In this document: positions 43,008 through 50,742 of the stretch, one piece after another
Numbering within the stretch: the stretch's first letter is position 1
Layout: every line of letters starts with the position of its first letter
Origin: JACPYM01 sp963699175
Lineage (GTDB): Bacteria > Acidobacteriota > Blastocatellia > RBC074
DNA: 64,000 bases
Direction: 5' to 3'
Assembly: GCA_963699175.1 (NCBI GenBank)
Contig: OY969418.1
Span: 806,001-870,000 of the forward strand
Notes under the pieces: model-generated
What the model saw: only the letters and a program-made list of their open reading frames with translations
What the model was told of the DNA's origin: nothing
Database searches by the model: none
Translations under genes and position numbers: made by a program

Positions 43008-43500
43008 ATGACCATGACGTACAGAGTATTATTTCTGCTTGTGTTTGTTGTCACCTTATTGGCAGCGCAATCAAATCAAGCTGTATCTTTACGGTATATG
43101 AAGCGGCACAAAGTCTCCGAAGAACTCACGCAAGCCGCATCTGTCTTCTCAGGCGAAGCAATTGCGCAAGAGTATAAATCGAATCTAAAAGCCAATTCAG
43201 CCAGTTCGGAAGATGGCAAAGTGTTGGTTGTCAAATTCAAAGTTGAGACTTGGTGGAAGGGATCGGACGCAGATGAGTATAGAAATATATACTTCACAAG
43301 TAAAGCAGCCGGACGAAACCATCATCTTGATGGCCGAAGACTTCCGTTTTCAGACGGGAGAAAACTATCTTGTTTATGCCTTATGGCGTGATGGTCATCT
43401 GACCACCAACCAATGCCGGAGAACAGCCAAGCTGGAACAAGCAAAAGAAGACTTGTTAGAGCTTGGAGAGGGCAGAATACCCAGCAAGAAAAACAACTAA
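43008..43500 (+). pseudogene. Secreted TIMP/NTR-like protein, frameshifted
   Basis: The first frame (43008-43391) has a signal peptide (VLFLLVFVVTLLAA) and WWKGSDADEYRNIYFTS, then turns to nonsense. From about 43300 the +1 frame continues sensibly (VKQPDETIILMAEDFRFQTGENYLVYALWRDG ... TNQCRRTAKL) to 43500. The combined product has the vWKG ... FxxGExYLVYA ... CxRT pattern of a secreted OB/NTR-like family. A single indel near 43295-43305 explains it, unless the sequence has an error there. Confidence 0.65.
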
Positions 43501-43532
43501 CCAGCCGCCCACTAATTCAATCAACACAGCCA

Positions 43533-44333
43533 CTGCTCTGTCTTCGTCGTAGTGGCGCGCACGTTGATGAGCCGTGGGGCTAGGTCTACATCATTCTATC
43601 TCAGTTTCAGAATCTCGCCGCATCGCATTGCGGTATCGAGCGCGCAAATGACAATTGGTCGAAGGTGGGCGCGCGTGTCTAAACAGGCCGCCAACAACTT
43701 TTCCTCTTCTTCCCGGCTCAACACACGGTCGCGCGCGTCTTCGTGCGCAATCACAATCAACTGCTCGCCGGTCTCGAAAGGATTGCGTGCCAGCCAGCCT
43801 TGCCGCTTGGCGCAATTGAACATCGTGCGCAATTGCTGAAGCTCGCGATTGACTGTAGCAATCTTGAGCGTTTCGGGTGGTTGCTCTTTTTCAGCCTCTG
43901 TTTTCTTGATGGCCTTACGCCTCTCTGTTTCGAGCCGCTGGAGCTTGTACTTTTCGATAGCGGCGTGCGTGATGGCCTTAATTCTCAGATTGCCGAAGTG
44001 GGCAACCAATATCTTGATGCGAGAGGCGGCGCTTGCGTGCGAACGCAGGCCAGCGACCTTGCGCCCGTCTTTGACCACTGGCGCAAAGACTTTGGCCTTT
44101 TTGAAATGCTCAGCCAACGTGCTGAACTTCATCTTGTCACCGTCAACAATAGCTCCGCCGTGTTGCTCGATGTCGCGCTGCAATTTTTTGAGCAGAGTCT
44201 TCCCTGCCGTGACGCTCTCGACTCTGCGTTGAACCACACGTTTTTTGCCAAGCTCGTCTTCATAAATAAATCGCACCCAAAGGCCAGGCCGGTCTTTGCG
44301 ACGAATGATTGATCTTGTTTTCGATCTAGGCAT
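43533..44333 (-). pseudogene. Tyrosine integrase, nonsense-interrupted and 3'-truncated
   Basis: Start ATG 44333 is preceded by GGAGG. The N-terminal arm-binding and SAM-like domains are intact, as is the first catalytic box (TAMRCGEILKLR). The codon after LR is TAG, where a Trp (LRWSDVDL) is expected. Beyond it, in frame, NDVDLAPRLINVRATTTKTEQ is recognisable, then homology stops near 43533. The HxxR and Tyr catalytic boxes are absent. It is the recombinase that inserted the island, now dead. Confidence 0.85.
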
Positions 44334-44490
44334 AAACCTCCTCAGAGTGTCGGGGTACAGTTCGGGGTACAAATGGGCGGCGCACAAGGATAAAACGAGA
44401 GATAAGCTGGAACGGTCGAAATGCTGTCGTGATTGATTTTATGGCATTGCGGAGAAATCAGAAGAGGAAAGGATAAGCCGTCAAAACCGA

Positions 44491-44533
44491 CTCATAACCC
44501 AAAGGTCGCGGGTTCAAATCCCGCCCCCGCAAT
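44491..44533. repeat. Attachment-site repeat, distal end (attR-like)
   Basis: Exact 43-base copy of 34249-34291. Only the 3' half of the tRNA is present, with no 5' acceptor arm, so it is not a functional tRNA gene. It marks the original chromosome junction. Confidence 0.92.
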
Positions 44534-44542
44534 TAAATCAAG

Positions 44543-44578
44543 AAAAAGGCTGGAATAATCATCCAGCCTTTTTCTTTT
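44543..44578. terminator. Terminator just outside the island
   Basis: AAAAAGGCTGGA pairs with TCCAGCCTTTTT across seven bases. It is probably the original terminator of the tRNA gene before the island separated them. Confidence 0.8.
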
Positions 44579-44696
44579 CGCGCATATCACAGCTCTACGC
44601 TTGACGCTGACTACATGAGACCGCGAGAATGCCAGTGTGTGACTGCACTGATCGTGAATCCAACAACCCAAATCCATTTCTCCGAGAGGTGATTTT

Positions 44697-45299
44697 ATGA
44701 AGCAGAGATTTGCAGCATTGCGTTACTTCGTCGGCGCGCTGGCGCTCAACCTCGCCTTCGGGCTGGTCGCCTTCGCCCAGCAGGCAGCAGGCGGGCAGCA
44801 AGGCGCCGCACCGCCGCCCGTTAAGGAATATCCCAAAACACGCCTCGAAGGCATGGCTCAAGAATGGGCGCGCGCGCGCGCTTACACGAAAGAATATCTG
44901 GATGCGATGCCGGAAGCTGGCGTGAGCTTCAAGCCAACGCCAGAGATTCGCAGCTTTGCCGAACAGATGCTCCATCTGGCCGCCGCCAATTTCCTCTTCG
45001 GCGCGCGCTATACGGGCCAGACTAATCCTTACCAGGGGAAAAACCTGGAGAAGCTCGACGAGCTAAAAACCAAAGCGACGTTGACCAAGGTCGTGATGGA
45101 AAGCTACGACTTCATGATTAACGGTATCAACAAGCTCGATGATGCCAAGCTCGATACACGCACGCCTGTGCAAGGAATGAATCGTCCGCTCACGGCTTTG
45201 CTTGCCGCGGCTTTTGAGCATCAAACTCATCATCGCGGCCAAACGACCATCTATTTGCGGTTGAAAGGCGTCACCCCGCCGGGCGAGAAGCTTTACTAA
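44697..45299 (+). CDS. Secreted DinB-family protein
   Basis: The 200-residue product has a signal peptide (LRYFVGALALNLAFGLVAFAQ) and a DinB/DfsB four-helix bundle. Metal-binding His candidates are in LHLAAAN and in HQTHHRGQ. The family includes bacillithiol transferases and mycothiol-dependent enzymes, but exported versions in Acidobacteriota have unknown substrates. GAGAGG precedes ATG. Confidence 0.85.
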   Translation: MKQRFAALRYFVGALALNLAFGLVAFAQQAAGGQQGAAPPPVKEYPKTRLEGMAQEWARARAYTKEYLDAMPEAGVSFKPTPEIRSFAEQMLHLAAANFLFGARYTGQTNPYQGKNLEKLDELKTKATLTKVVMESYDFMINGINKLDDAKLDTRTPVQGMNRPLTALLAAAFEHQTHHRGQTTIYLRLKGVTPPGEKLY

Positions 45300-45313
45300 A
45301 CTTTCTGTGTAGC

Positions 45314-45339
45314 AGGGGAGAAAGTAAAAAGTCTCCCCT
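45314..45339. terminator. Hairpin after the DinB gene
   Basis: AGGGGAGA pairs with TCTCCCCT across 10 A-rich bases. No T-run follows, so it may be weak. Confidence 0.5.
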
Positions 45340-45596
45340 CATTCCCTCCGCTCAATTGAATCAGCCAGATTCCTAAGCTACAATTCGTCCGGTCTGATTT
45401 TGCATTCATCAAACACATTCAAACGTTTCGTGAGTAGTTGTCAGCAAATAGCGATTGCGTGGAGCTAGGCGATTGGCGGCATTGAGCCGGAGCCGCAGAC
45501 CACGCGCAAGGCCACAACTAAAGCGCGGCGCGCAACACAGCACGCGATTTGTTGGCACGAGTAGCAAGCACATTGAGCATCACACGGAGGAACATA

Positions 45597-46880
45597 ATGA
45601 AAGTCAAAACCCTGTGGTTGACGGTTGTCGCATTAGCCTGTTTGACGGTGAGCGCCTTCGCACAGGTAGGCCGCATCGAAGGCAACGTCTTAAAGAAAGG
45701 CACGACTGAGCCGATAGTCGGCGCCGAAGTCGAAATCGTGCGCACCGATATCAAAGGCAACTATCCAGTTAAAACCGATAAGAAAGGTCACTTCCTGCAC
45801 GCAGGTGTGCCCTTTGTCGGCACCTATACAATCTTGATCTCTGCCCCCGGCCAGGAGCCGACCTTCCTGACCGGCATTCGTCCTGACCGCGACATGCCGC
45901 TCAAGATCGAACTCAACCCTGGCGATGGAAAGAAAATCACGCAGGAAGATTTGAAGCGCTTCCAGACGGCCAAGGGCAGCGCGCCTGCGGCAGGCGGTGG
46001 CGCAGCGGGCGCTGGCGCGGCCAAGCAGCCGAGCGCGGCGGAGCTTAAGAAACAGCAGGAAGAGTACGAAAAGGCCAAAGCCTCTAACGAAAAAGCCAAA
46101 GCAGATTTCGAGAACATGAAGAAGTTTTTCGAGAGCGGCGTGGCGAAGAAGGACGCGAAGGATTGGGCTGGCGCTATTGCGGATTTCAACGAAGCCGCGA
46201 AGCTCGATGCCGATCAATACGCTGTCTGGGCGAATTTGGCGCTGGTGCTTTACAACCGCGGCGTCACCAATCTCAACGACAGCATCAAGGGCGATTTGTC
46301 AAAACGCGATGCTGCCAAGCAGGATTTCAATGACGCCGCCAACGCTGCAGATAAGGCACTGGCACTGGTGGAGAAAGATATGGCCGACCCGGCCAAAGCC
46401 GCCGACGCCAAGAAACGCAAGGCGAGCACGCTAAAGATGAAGGCGGACTCGCAAGGTCTGTTGGCCAAGCGTGTCGGTGTGATGGAGTTGGTTGACCCGG
46501 CGGTCAAAGCCTATCGCGAGACGGCTGATCTCTCCGAACTCCCGGCCGACAAGATCAAGTTCCAATTGGCGGCAGCGGAAGTCTATTTTGAATCCGGCAA
46601 AGCTGAGGAAGCTGTCGCGGCTTACTCGGAAATTCTCGCAGCCAATCCCGACAATATTGACGCGATGTACAAACTCGGGCTGGCCTATGCGAGCGTCGCC
46701 AAATTCCAGGAGTCGGCCAATACGTTCCAGAAGTTTCTGGACAATGCGCCTAGCGCAGACCCGCGCGTGCCTGAAGTCAAGGCGGTGCTCAAGGACTTGA
46801 TCGTTGGCAACAACCTGCAACCGCCCAAGTCCGAAGCACCAGCCAAGCGAGGCGCTCCGCCCAAGACGAAGAAGCCTTAG
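45597..46880 (+). CDS. Secreted carboxypeptidase-regulatory-like/TPR protein
   Basis: 427 residues. A signal peptide (LWLTVVALACLTVSAFAQ) is followed by one CarboxypepD_reg-like beta domain (GRIEGNVLKKGTTEPIVGAE), an Ala/Gly/Lys linker, a coiled-coil-like stretch and C-terminal TPR repeats (AAEVYFESGKAEEAVAAYSEIL; LGLAYASVAKFQESANTF). GGAGG before ATG 45597 fixes the start. Probably a periplasmic scaffold. Confidence 0.8.
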   Translation: MKVKTLWLTVVALACLTVSAFAQVGRIEGNVLKKGTTEPIVGAEVEIVRTDIKGNYPVKTDKKGHFLHAGVPFVGTYTILISAPGQEPTFLTGIRPDRDMPLKIELNPGDGKKITQEDLKRFQTAKGSAPAAGGGAAGAGAAKQPSAAELKKQQEEYEKAKASNEKAKADFENMKKFFESGVAKKDAKDWAGAIADFNEAAKLDADQYAVWANLALVLYNRGVTNLNDSIKGDLSKRDAAKQDFNDAANAADKALALVEKDMADPAKAADAKKRKASTLKMKADSQGLLAKRVGVMELVDPAVKAYRETADLSELPADKIKFQLAAAEVYFESGKAEEAVAAYSEILAANPDNIDAMYKLGLAYASVAKFQESANTFQKFLDNAPSADPRVPEVKAVLKDLIVGNNLQPPKSEAPAKRGAPPKTKKP

Positions 46881-46907
46881 TTTTTTGTCTTGAAGCCAGC
46901 AGAATCC

Positions 46908-46939
46908 TAGCCAGCCGTTACTCACGTGGCGGCTGGCTA
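46908..46939. terminator. Hairpin terminator after the TPR gene
   Basis: TAGCCAGCCG pairs with CGGCTGGCTA across 12 bases, 28 bases after the stop. Confidence 0.6.
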
Positions 46940-47090
46940 TCTCTGTTTCTACGGCTATCATTTCAATAACGCCTTTTGCTATAATTCGCCCATCTCATCA
47001 CGTACGGTTCGTTGTCATCCCCTTTTGACGGCCCTTGACGAAGCAATTGAAAGCAAGCGCGTTGAAAGAACGCCTACGACCCGGAGTTTT

Positions 47091-48641
47091 ATGCACCACG
47101 ATTCATCCACTAAAGCAGCAGACGTTGTGCTAGAGCGCTATCGCCGCACACGCGACCGTGCGGTCATCATTGCTGTGGCTGCGTGCACACTCGCGCTCGG
47201 CGTTGTCATTGGGGTGGTCTTCTCGGCGACCAAGCGCCCGGCGATTGCGCGCGACGGCGAGGCCGCAGTCGAAATGTCTTCGGCCTTTGTCGAGATTGCG
47301 CGCAAGGTCGAACCGGCGGTCGTCAACATCAGCACTGTTTCGCAGCCTTCGATGCGTGCCAGCCGCCGCGATTACATTGTCGAAGAACGTCCGCAGCTTG
47401 AACCTTATGGCGGACGCGAACGCGCGCGGCGTGGCAATGGCTCTGGCGTGATCGTTGATTCGCAGGGTTACATCTTGACTAATCAGCACGTCATCGCCGA
47501 AGCCGACCGGATCATCGTCAAGTTTTATGACGGCAACGAACTGCCGGGCCGTGTCGTCGGCAGCGACTCTGAGACCGATCTCGCCGTCATCAAGATTGAC
47601 TCGCCAAGAGAACTGCCCGCTGCTCGGCTAGGCAATTCAGATAATGCTCGGGTCGGCGATTGGGTGATGGCTATCGGCTCGCCCTTCAATCTGAGCCAAA
47701 CTGTTACGGCGGGCATCATCAGCGCCAAAGACCGCGAGGCGGTTGAGCTGAACAAACGTGCTGCGCGTGGCTTCCAATTTTTCCTGCAAACCGATGCGGC
47801 GATCAATCCGGGCAATTCGGGTGGGCCACTTATCAATCTGTTAGGCGAAGTCATCGGCATCAATACTGCGATTGCGACTACTACTGGCGATTACAACGGC
47901 ATAGGCTTCGCGCTGCCCTCCAATGAAGCGATGCACGTCTATCAGCAACTCGTCAAACAAGGCCGCGTGGTGCGCGGCTTCCTGGGCGCGGTCACCGACC
48001 CAGTCACGCCGCAATTGGCCAAGGTTTACGGTTTGCCCGCAGCGCACGGCGCGATTGTCAGCAACATCAGCGAGACGGTTTTTGTAGATGGGCGTGCCGT
48101 GCCTAGCCCTGCCGCCAAAGCGGGCTTGCAGATGGGCGATGTCATTCTGGACTTTCGCGGCGAGCGCATCCGCGATGATAAGGATTTGATGCGGCGCGTC
48201 GGTACTACGCCGGTCGGCACGGTCGCTCCACTCAAGGTTTTTCGCGAAGGGCGCGAGCAGACACTTTCGATCACAGTGGGCCGCCGTCCCGGTGGCGAGT
48301 CCGTCGAAAGCCCGGCTGCGGCAATCAAAGCAGAACAACCCCGTGCACAATCCATCGGAATCACCGTCAGCGAGTTGACAGGACAGCTCGGTATCAGTAA
48401 AACGGTCAGCGACGTGCGCGGCGCTTACGTCGCAAACGTGACCCCGGGCAGCGTGGCCGACGATGCGGGACTCAAAAACGGCGACGTGATCGAAGCATTT
48501 AATCGCGAGACAATCAAAACGAAAGCGGATTACACGCGCGCGTTCAATCGGCTCAAGTCGGGCGATCCGGTAGTCTTATTGATCTACCGTGACCGTGCGG
48601 AGCCGACGCCGCGCTTCTTCATTTCGTTCAACAAGCAATAA
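47091..48641 (+). CDS. DegP/HtrA-family serine protease
   Basis: The 516-residue product has a transmembrane helix at about 24-44, a trypsin-like domain with His133 (TNQHVI), Asp163 (TDLAVIKI) and Ser243 (NPGNSGGPL), then two PDZ domains (VTPQLAKVYGL...; ITVSELTGQLGIS...). HtrA proteins degrade or refold damaged envelope proteins. ATG 47091 was chosen over 46926, which would include non-conserved sequence. Confidence 0.92.
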   Translation: MHHDSSTKAADVVLERYRRTRDRAVIIAVAACTLALGVVIGVVFSATKRPAIARDGEAAVEMSSAFVEIARKVEPAVVNISTVSQPSMRASRRDYIVEERPQLEPYGGRERARRGNGSGVIVDSQGYILTNQHVIAEADRIIVKFYDGNELPGRVVGSDSETDLAVIKIDSPRELPAARLGNSDNARVGDWVMAIGSPFNLSQTVTAGIISAKDREAVELNKRAARGFQFFLQTDAAINPGNSGGPLINLLGEVIGINTAIATTTGDYNGIGFALPSNEAMHVYQQLVKQGRVVRGFLGAVTDPVTPQLAKVYGLPAAHGAIVSNISETVFVDGRAVPSPAAKAGLQMGDVILDFRGERIRDDKDLMRRVGTTPVGTVAPLKVFREGREQTLSITVGRRPGGESVESPAAAIKAEQPRAQSIGITVSELTGQLGISKTVSDVRGAYVANVTPGSVADDAGLKNGDVIEAFNRETIKTKADYTRAFNRLKSGDPVVLLIYRDRAEPTPRFFISFNKQ

Positions 48642-48750
48642 CTTGATGAAAACTGGATTAGCTATTTGGTAAGCTGCCACGCTTTGGTGTTGGGTCTGGA
48701 AGGGAAGCTCCTGGCAGCCTGCAAACAGAAACAAAGACCGGTGGTGCTTT

Positions 48751-49755
48751 ATGCAGAACTTCCCCAATGCTCCCCAATTGCTCCTCACAGCATGCTTAAT
48801 GTTGAGTCTATGCGTTAGCCCAGCAATCGTAAGCGCGAAAACCAAAGCGGATCAGGTGCGGCCTAAACCTAAAATCGCTGCCAATCGCGCGCCCATGCCG
48901 GAAAAGAAAGGCAAGAAAGGCACGTTGGTCGCAAAAGCCGAACCGGCCAAAGGCAAAGCAACAGCCACAAGCAAACAAGCTCATAGCAAAGATAAAAATC
49001 CGGGCAAGAAGCAGAATGTCGCGCGCAATCAACCAACTGCAAAAGTCTCTGGCCAAACTGCAAAACTGAAACCTGGCAAGCAAGGACAGCCTAAGAATGC
49101 AGTGGCCAAGCAACGCGCCAATGATGCCAGTGACAACCGTACAGTCTCTCGACTGCCCAATGCCAATTTGGTTCCAGCCGTGTTTGTGGCCAACGAGCGG
49201 CGCGGCAAATTCGGCAAAGCCACTACACCCGCTCGGCGTGAAACGTCGGTCAATTCGCCACGCCGCAATGAATCGCAACCACCACGCCAGCTTTATCAGC
49301 ATAGCGAACCAAGCCGTAGTGAAGAACGCGTTGACGAACAGCCAGAGCCGCTGCAGCCTCGCCGTCCGCGCGAAGTAAGTAGCGACACTGAATCGCCTGC
49401 TTACAGCATCGCCCAGCCCGACAAGATTGAAGTAACTGAGTACGGCTCGACCTCACCAACGCTAACTAAGCTCTTGACCTTGCCCGACGCCCGCCCACTC
49501 ACGCCCTTCGGCGCAATCACAAGCAAGGGCAACTCGCAGCCCGTCAAGCGCAACGATCTGGTCATTCCGCAACAGCGTGTCCTGGAGATTCAGTACGAGT
49601 TGGCCAAACGTGGCTTCTACAAGGCTGAACCCAACGGCGTGTACGACGACAAGACCGTGCAGGCGATGCTGGAATTTCAGAAAAACTACGGGCTGCCCGC
49701 CACTGGTTATCCGACGGCGCATTCGCTCAAACGGCTCGGCTTGACGAGTTGGTAG
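48751..49755 (+). CDS. Secreted peptidoglycan-binding protein with basic linker
   Basis: 334 residues. A signal peptide (LLLTACLMLSLCVSPAIVSA) is followed by a very long Lys/Ala/Pro-rich disordered region (about 30-265) and a C-terminal PG_binding_1 domain (QQRVLEIQYELAKRGFYKAEPNG ... MLEFQKNYGL). It probably anchors in the peptidoglycan and reaches out of the cell wall. The basic linker resembles those of other acidobacterial wall proteins. Confidence 0.8.
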   Translation: MQNFPNAPQLLLTACLMLSLCVSPAIVSAKTKADQVRPKPKIAANRAPMPEKKGKKGTLVAKAEPAKGKATATSKQAHSKDKNPGKKQNVARNQPTAKVSGQTAKLKPGKQGQPKNAVAKQRANDASDNRTVSRLPNANLVPAVFVANERRGKFGKATTPARRETSVNSPRRNESQPPRQLYQHSEPSRSEERVDEQPEPLQPRRPREVSSDTESPAYSIAQPDKIEVTEYGSTSPTLTKLLTLPDARPLTPFGAITSKGNSQPVKRNDLVIPQQRVLEIQYELAKRGFYKAEPNGVYDDKTVQAMLEFQKNYGLPATGYPTAHSLKRLGLTSW

Positions 49756-49800
49756 TGATTGCCGCTGGCTACCATCTTCAACAACCGGCAAAGGGCACTT

Positions 49801-49998
49801 ATGAATCCAGATGAACGAGAAGACACCACGATTTACAAAGTCGTCGTCAACCACGAGGATCAATATTCCATCTGGCCTGCCCACCGCGAGACTCCTTTGG
49901 GCTGGAAAGACGCGGGCAAGATAGGATCGAAAGCGGAATGCCTGGCCTACATCGAAGAAGTTTGGGCTAATATGCGCCCGCCGAGTTTGCGCGAGTAG
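49801..49998 (+). CDS. MbtH-family protein (orphan)
   Basis: 65 residues with the full MbtH signature: NHEDQYSIWP, then GWKDAGKIGSKAECLAYIEEVW and MRPPSLR. MbtH proteins bind and activate adenylation domains of non-ribosomal peptide synthetases. No NRPS gene is in the window. ATG 49801 chosen; the frame is open to 49759. It follows the peptidoglycan-binding gene by 45 bases. Confidence 0.88.
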   Translation: MNPDEREDTTIYKVVVNHEDQYSIWPAHRETPLGWKDAGKIGSKAECLAYIEEVWANMRPPSLRE

Positions 49999-50043
49999 CT
50001 GGGCGAGAATCGCTGAGCGGATGTCTGAAAAGCGTCTGCAATC

Positions 50044-50742
50044 TCACTTCCCTTTTTGAATCATCTGAATCAGCCGGTCGGCATGGTTGCGCGCGATCAA
50101 CGGAATTCCCTCATCCTGTTTGAGGTCCTTCAACAAAGGAATGAGTCTGGGCGGATCAGCTAGGTGTTTCCCCTTCAGTTCGCTTTCCAACTGGCGCATT
50201 TGGACGGGCATTGAGATGGGATCGGTCTGGCGCGTGTTTTCCAAATCGAAGACGCGCATCTCCTGCGTGGCGATGTTGCGGAAGATTTCAGCCAAGTGAC
50301 TGAGCGCCTGATTGTCGGTGTAGTTGAATTGCGTAGTCCGCTCGCGCCCGCCGCGCGCGTAAGTGATGGTCATGGTGCCGAGGTGGGAGAAATCTTTTTT
50401 GTGCTGGTAATCTTCTTTGCTGTCCAGGAAATTCAATTCGATAAGCAAGGCGCGAATCTGACCTAAGACTGTATCGGAAATCGTCAGCTTGTTGATGATC
50501 TCATCGCTGTCTTTGCGCTTGAAGGAATACTGGCCCTCTCCCTTGCCATCAAAGCTGACTTCGATGCGTGGGATGGTGAACCGCTCATTCACAAAGATGT
50601 ATTGGTAGCGCGTCCCATTGGTGTCGCCGCCCCGCTTCGCGCTGCCGTTATCGAGCTGCAATTGTTGTCCGGCTACAGCCAGAGCCAGCCCGATACTCAA
50701 CACAAGCAAACAGGTCAATCTTCCAGCAAGCTGTCTTCGCAT
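50044..50742 (-). CDS. Secreted hypothetical protein after the M1-like gene
   Basis: The 232-residue product has a signal peptide (LTCLLVLSIGLALAVAGQ) and a beta-rich body (RIEVSFDGKGEGQYSFKRKD ... MTITYARGGRERTTQFNYTD), with a helical C-terminus. No family recognised. Its ATG shares a base with the TGA of the M1-like gene, so the pair is an operon. ATG 50742 preferred to TTG 50745. Confidence 0.65.
   Translation of the reverse strand: MRRQLAGRLTCLLVLSIGLALAVAGQQLQLDNGSAKRGGDTNGTRYQYIFVNERFTIPRIEVSFDGKGEGQYSFKRKDSDEIINKLTISDTVLGQIRALLIELNFLDSKEDYQHKKDFSHLGTMTITYARGGRERTTQFNYTDNQALSHLAEIFRNIATQEMRVFDLENTRQTDPISMPVQMRQLESELKGKHLADPPRLIPLLKDLKQDEGIPLIARNHADRLIQMIQKGK

Noticed and set aside
44487..44533. 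Second tRNA-Met gene
   Set aside because: Only the 3' half is present; the 5' acceptor and D arms are missing. It is the att-site copy.
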